From Janthinobacterium rivuli (GTDB lineage: Bacteria; Pseudomonadota; Gammaproteobacteria; Burkholderiales; Burkholderiaceae_D): a stretch of DNA of 64,000 nucleotides. Positions 41,543 to 51,666 of this stretch are shown here, in pieces (within the stretch, counting starts at the first letter, position 1; each line of letters begins with the position of its first letter). The DNA lies in NCBI RefSeq assembly GCF_029690045.1, contig NZ_CP121464.1, forward strand, positions 2,108,001 through 2,172,000, in the 5' to 3' direction. The translations under genes were made by a program, and so were the position numbers. Below the pieces are notes generated by a model, which worked only from the letters and a program-made list of their open reading frames with translations, was not told the DNA's origin and ran no database searches.

Positions 41543-41719
41543 GGCGATATTCTTGGGCGGGTACTGGGAGCCAATGTGGGGCACAATGCCCCGATTGCAT
41601 CAGGCGGAGAATGATGATAACGCATGATTTGGGCAATGCGCCACACCGTTTCCTATCGTGCATTCTGCGCGGAACAGTGCTGTGTACAATGCCCAAAAAT
41701 CCCCGAATAAGGAATTCTG

Positions 41720-42376
41720 ATGACATCCTCTCCTGAAACTTTGAATGAAGCGGGCATCCTCGCGTATAACGATCATAATTACACCGAGGCGTTCAGGCAA
41801 TTCGACGCGGCCGCGCGCACCGGCGATCCGGCCGGCCAGCATTTATTGGCCAGCCTGTATTACCAGGGCCATGGCGTGACGCAAGACTTGCCGAAAGCGG
41901 TGGAACTGTTCACGGCCGCCGCGCAGGCGGGCTTTCCGCCATCGCTGGCCAATCTGGCCCTGATGTATGCGAGTGGCGATGGCGTCGCGCAAGATACGGC
42001 GCAAGCGCTCGCGTATGGCCGCCAGGCGGCCGAGGCGGGCGATGGCCAGTCGCAATTCAACCTGGCGCAGGCGTACCGCAAGGGCGATGGCGTGTCGCAA
42101 GACTTTGCCGAGGCGGCGTTCTGGTACAAGCAGGCGGCCGAAGCCGGTTCCCTGTCGGCGCAGAATGAATACGGCTTGCTGTACGCGCAAGGGCAGGGCG
42201 TGGAGCTCGATTACGTGCAGGCGTATGCGTGGATCGCCATGCCGGCCGAGGCGGGCAGCGCGCAATCGGTCAAGAACCGCGACCAGTTGCTGGAAATCCT
42301 CACGCCGTCACAGCAGCAAGCGGCGCGCGCGCTGGCCGCCGAGTATGCGGCGCAGTATGGCGTCAATCCCCACTAG
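41720..42376 (+). CDS. SEL1-repeat protein
   Basis: The 218-aa protein is built of SEL1-type TPR repeats (for example AGQHLLASLYYQGHGVTQDL, SLANLALMYASGDGVAQDT), about five in a row, with no signal peptide. These repeats mediate protein contacts. It ends overlapping rnz tail-to-tail by 14 bp. Confidence 0.88.
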   Translation: MTSSPETLNEAGILAYNDHNYTEAFRQFDAAARTGDPAGQHLLASLYYQGHGVTQDLPKAVELFTAAAQAGFPPSLANLALMYASGDGVAQDTAQALAYGRQAAEAGDGQSQFNLAQAYRKGDGVSQDFAEAAFWYKQAAEAGSLSAQNEYGLLYAQGQGVELDYVQAYAWIAMPAEAGSAQSVKNRDQLLEILTPSQQQAARALAAEYAAQYGVNPH

Positions 42377-43340
42377 ATTTCTTTGCCGGCAGCTTGCTCA
42401 GCACACCGGCCGCATCGAGTTCATAGCTGTCGAAATCGCGTGCGAGGAATAGTTCGCCCGAGTAATGCAGCCGGGCCTCCGCTTCCAGCTCGGCCATGCC
42501 TTCCGCATGGTGATAGCGGGCGCTGAAGTGGGTGAGGATCAGGTTCGGCAAGCGCACCGCTTCGGCGAACTGCGCCACGCGCTGCACGGAGCTGTGCGTG
42601 GGGCCGGGCCCCACTTTCTGCAACATCGCTTCCGTGTAGGTGGCTTCATGCACGAGCAATTGCGCGCCGGCACAGGCGTCCGTCAGCAACGCTGGCGTGT
42701 CGTTGTCGCCGCCGATCACTACCGTGGCGCGCTGCGTGTCCGTCTGGCGGAAAGCGCCGGCCGCCAGTACCGTGCCATCGTTCAGGATCGCATCCTGGCC
42801 CGCTTGCAACTGTCCCCAGGCGGGACCGGGCGGCACGCCGGCCGCCAGCAAGGCCGGTTTGTCCAGCTTCCACCGGCTCGTTTCCAGCGCAAAACGATAG
42901 CCCACGCTCGGCGCACGGTGCGACAGCGCATGGCGTGAGATGGTCAAGCCCGCTTCCTCATGCACGACTGGCGCGCTGTCCACGTCGATGTGGATCAGCG
43001 GATACGTCAGGAACAGTTCCGTGTGCAGCAGGGTGGCGTCGATCCAGGCCTTGATGGCGGCCGGGGCGATCAGCAGCAAGGGCTTCTTGCGCCCCGTCAT
43101 GGAGGCGCTGGCCAGCAGGCCCGGCAACCCATAGCTGTGGTCGCCATGCACATGGGTGATGCAAATGCCCACCAGGTCGTGCACGGACAGGGGGATGCGC
43201 TGCAGCCGGTGCTGCGTCGCTTCGCCGCAATCGATCATCCACCAGTCGCGGTTGTGCGTGGTTTGCAGGGCCAGCGACGTGACGTTGCGGTGGCGCGTGG
43301 GCACGCCGGAAGACGTGCCGAGAAAAGTCAGTTTGAACAT
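42363..43340 (-). CDS. rnz: Ribonuclease Z (MBL fold)
   Basis: The 325-aa metallo-beta-lactamase enzyme matures tRNA 3' ends. MFKLTFLGTSSGVPT is typical of RNase Z, and THVHGDH (62-68) is the HxHxDH zinc motif. ATG 43340 is the family start. The fdhD stop lies 38 bp upstream, so the two may share a transcript. Confidence 0.92.
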   Translation of the reverse strand: MFKLTFLGTSSGVPTRHRNVTSLALQTTHNRDWWMIDCGEATQHRLQRIPLSVHDLVGICITHVHGDHSYGLPGLLASASMTGRKKPLLLIAPAAIKAWIDATLLHTELFLTYPLIHIDVDSAPVVHEEAGLTISRHALSHRAPSVGYRFALETSRWKLDKPALLAAGVPPGPAWGQLQAGQDAILNDGTVLAAGAFRQTDTQRATVVIGGDNDTPALLTDACAGAQLLVHEATYTEAMLQKVGPGPTHSSVQRVAQFAEAVRLPNLILTHFSARYHHAEGMAELEAEARLHYSGELFLARDFDSYELDAAGVLSKLPAKKSSGD

Positions 43341-43378
43341 GGGCGCATTATGCGGCAGGCGTGCCCGCTTGCCAATGT

Positions 43379-44212
43379 TCAGCCCACCGGTGGCACCTCG
43401 TCTGCCGTGTAATCGACAAAGCCGTCGCGGCGGCAAAAGCTGGCCAGTTGCATGCCGGCCTGGCGCGCGATGCGGATGGCCAGCGAGGTGGGCGCCGAGA
43501 TGGTGGCGACGAGCCCGATATGCATGCGCGCCGACTTGCGCACCAATTCATAGCTGGCGCGGCTCGACAGGAAGACGAAACCGTCGTGCATGGCGATGCG
43601 GTGCAGCGCCAGGTAGCCGATCAGTTTATCCAGGCCGTTATGACGGCCCACATCCTCGAACACTTTCACGATGGCGCCCTCGGCCGTGCACCAGGCGGCC
43701 GCGTGTACGCCGCCCGTCTTGTGCATCAGTTCCTGGTAGGGCAGCAGTTCGCGCGCGGCGCGGCCGAGGATGGCGCTGCTGGCGACCAGCGGCGGCAAGG
43801 GGCGCGTGATTTTTTCCGGTACCAGATCCAGTAAGGCCAGGCTTTCGATGCCGCACACGCCGCAGCCCGTGCGTCCGGTCAGCGCGCGGCGGCGGGCCTT
43901 GAGCTTGATCAAGTCCGGCTGGGCGATGGTCAGCCGCACTTCCGCGCTGTCCGCGCCGCAGCACACGTCGAGGTCGTAGATGTCGCGCACGCTGCCGACG
44001 ATGCCTTCGGTCAAGGTAAAGCCGACGGCGAATTCCTCGAGGTCGCGCGGCGTGGCCATCATCACCGCGTGGGCGATGCCGTTGTAGACGAGAGCCACGG
44101 GATATTCCTCGGCCACCATGTCGTGGCCCGCCGTGGCCACGCCGGCCTGGTGGCGCACCATGGGAACTTCCAGGTAACCGTCGCGTTCGATGGTGGTGAT
44201 GTCGCATTCCAT
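43379..44212 (-). CDS. fdhD: Formate dehydrogenase accessory sulfurtransferase FdhD
   Basis: The 277-aa protein matches FdhD, which delivers sulfur to the molybdenum cofactor of formate dehydrogenases. TGCGVCG with Cys117 and Cys120 is the conserved loop. ATG 44212 has AAGGAG upstream. It follows the bestrophin gene by about 150 bp and supports the nearby YdeP-type molybdoenzyme. Confidence 0.93.
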   Translation of the reverse strand: MECDITTIERDGYLEVPMVRHQAGVATAGHDMVAEEYPVALVYNGIAHAVMMATPRDLEEFAVGFTLTEGIVGSVRDIYDLDVCCGADSAEVRLTIAQPDLIKLKARRRALTGRTGCGVCGIESLALLDLVPEKITRPLPPLVASSAILGRAARELLPYQELMHKTGGVHAAAWCTAEGAIVKVFEDVGRHNGLDKLIGYLALHRIAMHDGFVFLSSRASYELVRKSARMHIGLVATISAPTSLAIRIARQAGMQLASFCRRDGFVDYTADEVPPVG

Positions 44213-44360
44213 GATGTTCTCCTTGTAACGCCTGACCAAACCTACTGCGCGTCGCGATTTGCGGCCTGCGATGCTCACTGTGCATTCGCACAGCTGCGCT
44301 TCTCAGCCACAACTCCCTTCCGCTCGCTACGGTTTTGTCATGCGTTATTAATTAATTAAA

Positions 44361-45281
44361 TTAATCGATCTGATAGCGCGGGCAAGGCCGTATCGAAGGC
44401 GGCAGCGGGTCGCCGTTCAATTCCAGCAGCGAGCGTTCCGTTTCCCGCGTCATGGCGTTCAGGGCCAGGCAGTTGGGCGCGAGGCCGAACGGTTCAGCGA
44501 TCTGTTGCGCGATGGCTTCCAGCGCAAACAGGGTGTAGGCGACAAAGACGGAAATGAGGGGCGTGGCCACGCCGATGGCGTCCACCAGACCCAGCGGCAG
44601 TAAAAAACAGTACATGTAGACGGTGCGGTGCACCAGCACGCCGTACGGATACGGAATCGGCGTGTTCTTGATGCGCTCGCAGCCGGCCACGGTGGCGGCC
44701 AGGTCGTTGAGCTGGGTGTCGAGCATCCACAGCAGCTGGGTCTGGCCCGGCTGGCGCTGCACGGCGTCGTACAGCATGGCGCGCACGGAATGGAGCACGG
44801 CGACGGGCTTGAAGTTGACGCCCTGCAAGCGCTGCATGTCCTCGGCCGGCAGGTAGCGCGCCAGATCTTGCTGCGGGTCCGTCTGGCGCAGCTGGTGCTT
44901 GAGCGCATACACGAAAGCGATCAGGCGGCGCAGCAGCAACTGGTGATCGAGGCCGCTCGTCTCCTGCGGCAGATACGTGAGCGCCTGCGAAGCGAGGGCC
45001 CGCGCGGCGATCAGCAATTGCCCCCAGATATGCCGCGCCTCGACAAAGCGCGCATAGCTGGCATTGTTGCGAAAGCCGAGGAAGATCGCCAGGCTGATGC
45101 CGACCATGGGAAACGGCGCCGTATCGAGCGGAATCTTGACGCCGAAGATACGGCCATCCGTCAGCAGGGCCAGCGAACTGACGACCAGCATCAGCAGCAA
45201 TTGCGGGATGATGGCTTGCAGCACCGAGCCATCCCAGACGAACAGCATGCGGAACCAGTTGGTGGTGGGGCGGATAATCAT
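44361..45281 (-). CDS. Bestrophin-family anion channel
   Basis: The 306-aa protein has the bestrophin (UPF0187/YneE) layout with four membrane regions and the MIIRPTTNWFRMLFVWDGS opening. It is 27 bp after cydB and likely in the same operon. Confidence 0.88.
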   Translation of the reverse strand: MIIRPTTNWFRMLFVWDGSVLQAIIPQLLLMLVVSSLALLTDGRIFGVKIPLDTAPFPMVGISLAIFLGFRNNASYARFVEARHIWGQLLIAARALASQALTYLPQETSGLDHQLLLRRLIAFVYALKHQLRQTDPQQDLARYLPAEDMQRLQGVNFKPVAVLHSVRAMLYDAVQRQPGQTQLLWMLDTQLNDLAATVAGCERIKNTPIPYPYGVLVHRTVYMYCFLLPLGLVDAIGVATPLISVFVAYTLFALEAIAQQIAEPFGLAPNCLALNAMTRETERSLLELNGDPLPPSIRPCPRYQID

Positions 45282-45308
45282 GATGGAAGACGCATGCCGT
45301 GGTGCCGG

Positions 45309-46289
45309 TTAATGTTTCCGGGGCACGACTTTGCCCTCGAAGACGTAGTATTGGAACAGGTTGTAGCCGATCATGATCGGCAGCATGGAACCCATGCCGA
45401 TCAGCATGAAGATCAGGGTCGGCTCATCGGACGCAGCCGCCGCGATGCTCAGCTTGCCCGGCACGAGGTCGGGGAAGAAGCTGATGGCCAGGCCCGCAAA
45501 CGAGGCCAGGAACAGCACGATGGCGCCGCGGAACGGTCCGCGCACGCCGTTCACGTGCACGGCCCACAGGATGTAAATAAAAGCGCTGGCGGCGATGGCT
45601 GCCAGGGCCAGCAGCACGCCGAACACGCCCGGCTGCGCCCAGCGGTCGTGGCCGATGGCGCTGAAGACCATGGTGCCGGCCGACAGCACGATGGCGGCCG
45701 CGACAGTCGCCAGCACGCTGGCCGTCGCATAGCGGCGCGCCGCCGCTTCCAGCTGGCCGCCCGTCTTCTTGATCAGGTAAGTGCTGCCCAGCAGGCAATA
45801 GCCGGCGACCACGCCCAGCGCCGTGCAGGCCGTGAAGACCGCACTCAGCGGGCCCGGCTGCAAGCCCGTGATGACCTCGCCCAGCACCACGCCTTGCGCC
45901 ACGGCGGCCAGCAGGCTGCCCACGCCGAAGATCAGGTCCCACAGGCGCTTGTTGCCGGCCGCATGGCGGAACTCGATCGAGGCGCCGCGCATGATCAGGC
46001 TGGCGATCAGCAGCATGATGGGAATGTACAGCTGTTCCAGCAAGGTGGCGTAGGCGCTGGGGAAGGCGCCGAACAGGGCGCCGCCCACTACCACCAGCCA
46101 GGTTTCATTGGCGTCCCACACGTGCTCGATGGACTGGAAGATCAGGTTGCGTTCCTGCTCGCGGCGGGTGAACAGGCTGAGGATGCCCACGCCCAGGTCG
46201 AAGCCGTCCGTGACCACGTAAAAGATCAGCATCAGGCCGATCAGGCCGAACCAGGCATTGCCCAGCATGGCATGCGAATTGATATCCAT
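45309..46289 (-). CDS. cydB: Cytochrome bd-type quinol oxidase subunit II
   Basis: The 326-aa membrane protein is CydB (8 or more helices; FYVVTDGFDLGVGIL and EHVWDANETWLVVVGG are its signatures). With CydA it oxidises quinol and reduces oxygen to water with high affinity. It follows cydA by 30 bp. Confidence 0.95.
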   Translation of the reverse strand: MDINSHAMLGNAWFGLIGLMLIFYVVTDGFDLGVGILSLFTRREQERNLIFQSIEHVWDANETWLVVVGGALFGAFPSAYATLLEQLYIPIMLLIASLIMRGASIEFRHAAGNKRLWDLIFGVGSLLAAVAQGVVLGEVITGLQPGPLSAVFTACTALGVVAGYCLLGSTYLIKKTGGQLEAAARRYATASVLATVAAAIVLSAGTMVFSAIGHDRWAQPGVFGVLLALAAIAASAFIYILWAVHVNGVRGPFRGAIVLFLASFAGLAISFFPDLVPGKLSIAAAASDEPTLIFMLIGMGSMLPIMIGYNLFQYYVFEGKVVPRKH

Positions 46290-46319
46290 TACAAACTCCT
46301 TGATTGGTTGGGGCGCACT

Positions 46320-47699
46320 TCAGTACCCCGCGGCATGGGCAGCGTCCGGCAGCGGCAGCGTCACATCCGGGCCTTGTTGCAGCCATTTCTTGGCAAATAC
46401 AAAGAAAGTGACAAACAGCACGATGTAAAACACGAAGAACATCAGCATGCTGCCGGCCACGGCATGGGCCGCCACGTCGGAGACGGCGTCGCGCGTGCGC
46501 AGCAAGCCGTACACGACCCACGGCTGGCGTCCCACTTCGCGCACGATCCAGCCGCACTCGACGGCGATATAGGGCAACGGTATCGTCAGCACCCAGGCCA
46601 GCAGCAACTTGCGGTTGCGCACGAACTCTTCCACTCGGCCGCCTACCTTGCGCCAGGCCACGAAGGTCCAGAACGACAGCAGCACGAACCACATGCCGAT
46701 GCCGGCCATGGCGCGGAAGGCGTAGTACAGCAGCGGCAGCATGGGCGGCTGGTCTTCGCGGGCGATGTCGGCCAGGCCCGTGATCTTGCCCGTGGCGCTA
46801 TGCGTGGCGATCACGCTGAGCATGCCGGGCACTTCGATGGACCAGTCATTCTTTTGCTCCGCCTGGTTGGGCCAGGCCAGCAGGGACCAGGCCGCGCCTT
46901 CGCCATCGGGATTCGTGTGCCAGTGGCCTTCGATGGCCGCGCCCTTGGCGGGCTGGGTCTTGAAGACGTCGACGCCGCTCGAATCGCCGAGCCACACTTG
47001 CAACGGTGCAATGACCAGCAGCAGCATCAGCGCCAGCTTGAACGAGCGGGCGAAGAAGGCCGGTTCGCGGCGCTTGAACATATACCAGGCGGAAATCCCC
47101 GCGATGACGAACAAACCCGTTTCCACGGCGGCCACCCACATATGGCCCACGGCCCAGGCCATGTCGGGATTGAAGATGGCGGCCACGTAATCGGTGACGA
47201 TGATCTTGCCGTCGACCACGCGCACGCCGGCCGGCGTCTGCATCCAGGAATTGGCGACCATGATCCAGAACGAGGAAATGCTGGAACCGAGCGCCACCAT
47301 GCCGGTGGCAAACAGGTGCACGCCTTTCGGTACGCGGCCCCAGCCGAACATCATGACGCCGATGAAGCCCGCTTCCAGCATGAAGGCCATGGCGCCTTCG
47401 AAGCCGAGGATGTTGCCGATAAACTGGCCGGAATGGTGCGAGAACGGCGCCCAGTTGGTGCCGAACTGGAATTCCAGGGGAATGCCGCTGACGACGCCGA
47501 CGGCAAAGTTCAGCACCAGCAGCTTGCTCCAGAAGCGCGCGTGGCGGTAGTAGACGGGGTCGCTGGTGCGCAGCCACAGCGCCTCGACAACGAACAGGAA
47601 CAGCGACAGGCTGATCGTCAATATGGGCCACAGGATGTGGAAGATGGCCGTCATCGCAAATTGCGCGCGCGACAGGTCCAGGGTATCGAAACCGAACAT
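46320..47699 (-). CDS. cydA: Cytochrome bd-type quinol oxidase subunit I
   Basis: The 459-aa protein carries the CydA marks: GRQPW ([11 protein letters not shown]), [10 protein letters not shown], and heme-ligand His in FHILWP. Its length points to the short Q-loop (cyanide-insensitive, CioA-like) type. ATG 47699 has GGAG upstream and lies 13 bp after the YdeP-like gene stop. Confidence 0.95.
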   Translation of the reverse strand: MFGFDTLDLSRAQFAMTAIFHILWPILTISLSLFLFVVEALWLRTSDPVYYRHARFWSKLLVLNFAVGVVSGIPLEFQFGTNWAPFSHHSGQFIGNILGFEGAMAFMLEAGFIGVMMFGWGRVPKGVHLFATGMVALGSSISSFWIMVANSWMQTPAGVRVVDGKIIVTDYVAAIFNPDMAWAVGHMWVAAVETGLFVIAGISAWYMFKRREPAFFARSFKLALMLLLVIAPLQVWLGDSSGVDVFKTQPAKGAAIEGHWHTNPDGEGAAWSLLAWPNQAEQKNDWSIEVPGMLSVIATHSATGKITGLADIAREDQPPMLPLLYYAFRAMAGIGMWFVLLSFWTFVAWRKVGGRVEEFVRNRKLLLAWVLTIPLPYIAVECGWIVREVGRQPWVVYGLLRTRDAVSDVAAHAVAGSMLMFFVFYIVLFVTFFVFAKKWLQQGPDVTLPLPDAAHAAGY

Positions 47700-47712
47700 G
47701 GCGTTCTCCTGA

Positions 47713-50025
47713 TCAGCTGAGGGCGGCGGAAGGCGATAGCAGCACGGGGATGGATTTGAAGGTCGGCGTGCGCGAGCCTTCGCCCACGCTGTCGAGCGGC
47801 ACCAGCGGATTGGTTTCCGGGTAGTAGGCGCCGATGCAGCCGCGCGGGATGTCGTACTCGACCAGCAGGAAGCGGTCGGCGCGGCGTTCGATGCCGTCAT
47901 GCCACACGCCGATCAGGTCGACCCAGTCGCCGGCCGCAAAGCCCAGCATGGCCAGGTCATCCTTGTTGATGAAGACCACGCGGCGCTGGCCGAACACGCC
48001 ACGGTAGCGGTCGTCCATGGCGTAGATCGTCGTGTTGTACTGGTCGTGCGAACGCGTGGTCATCAGCACCATCAGGCGCTCGCCATATTGCTGGCGCGCA
48101 CGGTGGATCGGCGTGTCCAGTTCCACGGCATTGACAAGGAATTGCGCCTTGCCGCTTTCCGTCTTCCACACGCGTTCGCGCGAGGCGATTTTCAGGTGGA
48201 AGCCGCCCGGCTTGGCTATGCGCAAGTTGTAGTCGAAAAAGTCGTCAAAAACTTGCTCGATGGAGTCGCGCAGCAGCGCATAGTTGCCGGAAAAGCGCAG
48301 CCAGTCGATCTTTTCGCTGCCCACGGTCGCTTGCGCCATGCCTGCCACGATGGCGATTTCCGAGCGCAGATTGGGCGAGGCGGGCTGGTTCATGCCGAAC
48401 GAGATGTGCACCATGCTCATCGAATCTTCCACCGTCACGCCTTGCGCCACGCCTTGCTGCACGTCGATTTCCGTGCGTCCCAGGGTCGGCAGGATCAGCG
48501 CATCCTTGCCATGTACCAGATGGCTGCGGTTGAGTTTGGTGGCGATATGCACGGTCAGGTCGCACGAGCGCAGCGCGCCCCAGGTGCGCGGCGTGTCCGG
48601 CGTGGCCATCGAGAAATTGCCACCGAGCGCGACAAACACTTTGACTTTCTTTTCCAGCATGGCTGCTATCGTGCCGACGGCGTCATAGCCGTGGTGGCGC
48701 GGCGGCTCGAAGTTGAAGACCAGACCCAGGCGGTCGAGGAATTCCTTGGTCGGCTGTTCCTCGATGCCCATGGTGCGGTCGCCCTGCACGTTCGAGTGGC
48801 CGCGCACCGGACACAGGCCCGCGCCGCGCTTGCCGATATTGCCGCGCATCATCATCAAGTTCGACAGGATTTGCACGGTGGCCAGCGAATTCTTGTGCTG
48901 CGTCACGCCCATGCCCCAGGTGGCGATGACGGCCTTGCCCTTCACATAGATCTGCGTGAGTTCCTCGATCTTGTCGCGCGCCACGCCCGATTCGGCCAGC
49001 AGCAAGTCCCAGCTTTCGGCGCGCAGGTCGGCGGCGAACGCGTCGAAGCCTGCCGTGTGCTCGGCGATGAAGGCGCAGTCGAGCACGCGCTCCTGGTCGT
49101 GGGCGATGGCTTCGTCATCGAGCTCGACGACGCGCTTGGCCATGGCCTTGATCAGCGCGAAGTCGCCGCCCAGAGTGGGGCAGATGAACAGCGAACAGAT
49201 GTTCGTGCTGCCGCCCGTCAGCATTTCCAGCGGATGCTGGGGGCTCGTGAAGCGCTCCAGGCCCCGTTCGTGCAATGGGTTGATGGACACGATGGTGGCG
49301 CCACGGCGCGACGCTTCGCGCAATTCTCCCAGCATGCGCGGGTGGTTGGTGGCCGGGTTCTGGCCGAACAGCAGCAGGGTGTCCGCATGTTCGAAGTCGT
49401 CCAGCAGCACCGTGCCCTTGCCGATGCCGACGGTTTCCGGCAAGCCACGGCTGGTCGCTTCGTGGCACAGGTTGGAGCAATCGGGGAAATTGTTGGTGCC
49501 GTAGGCGCGCACGAACAGCTGATACAGGAAAGCGGCTTCGTTGCTGGCGCGGCCAGACGTATAGAAGGCGGCCTGGTTCGGGTCGTCCAGCGCGTGCAGG
49601 TGGTGCGCCACGAGGGCGAACGCGTCGTCCCAGGAAATGGCCTGGTATTTGTCGCTGGCAGAGTCGTATACCATGGGGTCCGTCAGGCGGCCATGTTGCT
49701 CCAGATCATAGTCCGACTGCTCCATCAGTTCGGTGACCGTGTGCTCCTGGAAAAACTCGGGACGCACGCGCTTGCTTGTCGATTCGGCGGCCACGGCCTT
49801 GACGCCGTTTTCGCAGAATTCAAACGTCGACGCGTGTTCGCGGTCGGGCCAGGCGCAGCCGGGACAGTCGAAACCGTCGGGCTGGTTTTGCTCGAACAGC
49901 GAGCGGTAATTGCCCGCGCTGACTTTTTCCTTGAACAGATTGATGGCCACGTACTTGAGGGCACCCCAACCGGCCGCGGCATGGGTGTAGGGCGCGATGC
50001 GCGCGTCGGACTTTGGCTTGCTCAT
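47713..50025 (-). CDS. FdhF/YdeP-family molybdopterin oxidoreductase
   Basis: The 770-aa protein belongs to the YdeP branch of formate-dehydrogenase-like molybdopterin enzymes. PDCSNLCHEATSRGL, LLFGQNPATNHPRM, GNIGKRGAGLCPVRGHSNVQ and LPTLGRTEID are conserved. The N-terminal CPGC...CENG lacks the full 4Fe-4S Cys set, and no selenocysteine codon is apparent, so it is not a classical formate dehydrogenase H. It begins the YdeP-cydA-cydB-bestrophin unit; electrons may pass from its substrate via quinol to the bd oxidase. ATG 50025 has GGAG upstream. Confidence 0.9.
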   Translation of the reverse strand: MSKPKSDARIAPYTHAAAGWGALKYVAINLFKEKVSAGNYRSLFEQNQPDGFDCPGCAWPDREHASTFEFCENGVKAVAAESTSKRVRPEFFQEHTVTELMEQSDYDLEQHGRLTDPMVYDSASDKYQAISWDDAFALVAHHLHALDDPNQAAFYTSGRASNEAAFLYQLFVRAYGTNNFPDCSNLCHEATSRGLPETVGIGKGTVLLDDFEHADTLLLFGQNPATNHPRMLGELREASRRGATIVSINPLHERGLERFTSPQHPLEMLTGGSTNICSLFICPTLGGDFALIKAMAKRVVELDDEAIAHDQERVLDCAFIAEHTAGFDAFAADLRAESWDLLLAESGVARDKIEELTQIYVKGKAVIATWGMGVTQHKNSLATVQILSNLMMMRGNIGKRGAGLCPVRGHSNVQGDRTMGIEEQPTKEFLDRLGLVFNFEPPRHHGYDAVGTIAAMLEKKVKVFVALGGNFSMATPDTPRTWGALRSCDLTVHIATKLNRSHLVHGKDALILPTLGRTEIDVQQGVAQGVTVEDSMSMVHISFGMNQPASPNLRSEIAIVAGMAQATVGSEKIDWLRFSGNYALLRDSIEQVFDDFFDYNLRIAKPGGFHLKIASRERVWKTESGKAQFLVNAVELDTPIHRARQQYGERLMVLMTTRSHDQYNTTIYAMDDRYRGVFGQRRVVFINKDDLAMLGFAAGDWVDLIGVWHDGIERRADRFLLVEYDIPRGCIGAYYPETNPLVPLDSVGEGSRTPTFKSIPVLLSPSAALS

Positions 50026-50190
50026 GATGACTCTCCTGGTGATATGCGATGGGACAATCACATGGTAGGGGCGGCGGCTTGCCCCGTAGGCGCACAGTTC
50101 CGGCTAAAAAAACAGAGTACAGATGGCAAGACGACGATGCCGGTCGCGCTGGCGCCGGCCGTGATTTATGATGTGGACAAGGAGAAAAAC

Positions 50191-50475
50191 ATGCACAAGG
50201 AAGACAAGGAAGACGGAGTCGACGCGGCGCTGATCGCGCTGCTGGCGCTGCTGTGGCAAGCGCGGCAGGAGGCGCCGGAGAAACCGTGGTCGCTGGCCAA
50301 GCTGGCCAAGCGGGCAGGAGTACAGATGAGCACTTTGCTGCGCCAGCTCAATGCGTTGTCCAGCGCGGGACTGGTGCTAGTTACCACGGCGGAGAGCGGC
50401 GGTGGCAGCGCGCTGCTCAGCGCGGCGGGCGCCGAGCTGTGCGCCAGCATGTTCGCACCACCGCCAGCAGAGTAA
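50191..50475 (+). CDS. Winged-helix transcriptional regulator
   Basis: The 94-aa protein shows a winged helix-turn-helix (WSLAKLAKRAGVQMSTLLRQ LNALSSAGLVLV), MarR/ArsR-like. It starts at ATG 50191 with AAGGAG 7 bp upstream and is divergent from the YdeP operon, so it probably regulates it. It precedes moaA. Confidence 0.7.
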   Translation: MHKEDKEDGVDAALIALLALLWQARQEAPEKPWSLAKLAKRAGVQMSTLLRQLNALSSAGLVLVTTAESGGGSALLSAAGAELCASMFAPPPAE

Positions 50476-50578
50476 AGCCGAATCTGTACTCTATCGGCTG
50501 GCGCCGGACTGTACCTCATTGAGTGTCTGCATTCGTCCTATGCTACTTCCAGACGAACGCAATCAAGGGGGAAGCACA

Positions 50579-51661
50579 ATGAACACCATCATGTATCCGC
50601 AGCCAGCCACCTGGCAGCCAGACTATAGTGAACCCTGCGTGGACATGCTGGGCCGCCCCCTGACGGACTTGCGCATTTCCGTCATCGACCAGTGCAACTT
50701 CCGCTGCACCTATTGCATGCCGGCCGAGCTGTACCCCAGCGATTACCCGTTTCTTCCCTCCAGCGAGCGCCTGTCCTTCGCGCAGATCGAAACGCTGGCG
50801 CGCGCCTTCGTGCGTCTGGGCGTGGATAAAATCCGCATCACGGGCGGCGAGCCGCTGCTGCGCAAGAACCTGGAGCAGCTGATCGAGACGCTGGCGAAGC
50901 TCACCACGCCGGACGGGCGCGCCGTGAGCATCGCGCTGACGACGAATGGCAGCTTGCTGGCGGCCAAGGCGCGCTCGCTGAAGGATGCAGGCCTGGACCG
51001 CGTCACCGTCAGCCTCGACAGTCTCGATAACGGCATTTTCCAGCGCATGAATGGTGTCGACTTTCCCGTAGAGAAAGTGCTGCACGGCATAGCGGTGGCG
51101 CAAGCTGTGGGCTTGCACCCCGTAAAGGTCAACATGGTCGTGCAGAAAGGCGTCAACGACAGTCAGATCGTGCCGCTGGCGCGCCATTTCCGCCACACGG
51201 GCGTGATCCTGCGCCTGATCGAATTCATGGACGTGGGCGGCATCGGCGCCTGGTCGCGCACGCACGTAGTCACGTCCGAGGCGGCGCGCGCGCTGATCGC
51301 CGCCGAATTCCCCCTCGTGTCGCTGGGCGAAGGCAAGCCTGTCCTGCACGAGACGGCCAGCCGCTACCGTTATCTCGATGGAGGCGGCGAAGTGGGTTTC
51401 ATTTCCAGCGTGTCGCAGCCGTTCTGCGGCGACTGCAGCAGGGTGCGCGTGTCGTCCGATGGCAAGCTGTTTACTTGTTTGTTCGCCCACGACGGCCTCG
51501 ACCTGCGGCCCCGGCTTGACTCGGCGCAAGGGCTGGAAACCCTGCTGCGCCAGCACTGGCAGCGGCGTGGCGACCGTTACTCGGAAGTGCGCGGTGCACT
51601 GGCCCAGCTTGGCGGGCGCAAGCAGTATCCCACCGTGCGCATGTCGCTGGTGGGCGGGTGA
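50579..51661 (+). CDS. moaA: GTP 3',8-cyclase, molybdenum cofactor biosynthesis
   Basis: The 360-aa radical-SAM enzyme carries CNFRCTYC (Cys39, 43, 46) and the C-terminal second cluster region (PFCGDCSRVR...FTCLF). It makes the first intermediate of Moco, needed by the YdeP-type enzyme encoded opposite. ATG 50579 has a strong GGGGGAAG site upstream. An N-terminal extension before DMLGRPLTDLRIS is common. Confidence 0.95.
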   Translation: MNTIMYPQPATWQPDYSEPCVDMLGRPLTDLRISVIDQCNFRCTYCMPAELYPSDYPFLPSSERLSFAQIETLARAFVRLGVDKIRITGGEPLLRKNLEQLIETLAKLTTPDGRAVSIALTTNGSLLAAKARSLKDAGLDRVTVSLDSLDNGIFQRMNGVDFPVEKVLHGIAVAQAVGLHPVKVNMVVQKGVNDSQIVPLARHFRHTGVILRLIEFMDVGGIGAWSRTHVVTSEAARALIAAEFPLVSLGEGKPVLHETASRYRYLDGGGEVGFISSVSQPFCGDCSRVRVSSDGKLFTCLFAHDGLDLRPRLDSAQGLETLLRQHWQRRGDRYSEVRGALAQLGGRKQYPTVRMSLVGG

Positions 51662-51666
51662 ATGGT

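Noticed and set aside
44628..47720. A 1030-codon frame antisense to cydA, cydB and the bestrophin gene
   Set aside because: It is a shadow of high GC; the three genes opposite are clear, and the predicted protein is almost only Gln/His/Asp/Arg-rich.
47899..50190. Long plus-strand frame before the winged-helix regulator
   Set aside because: Only the last 94 codons, from ATG 50191 with a good ribosome binding site, resemble a real protein; the rest is antisense to the YdeP gene.
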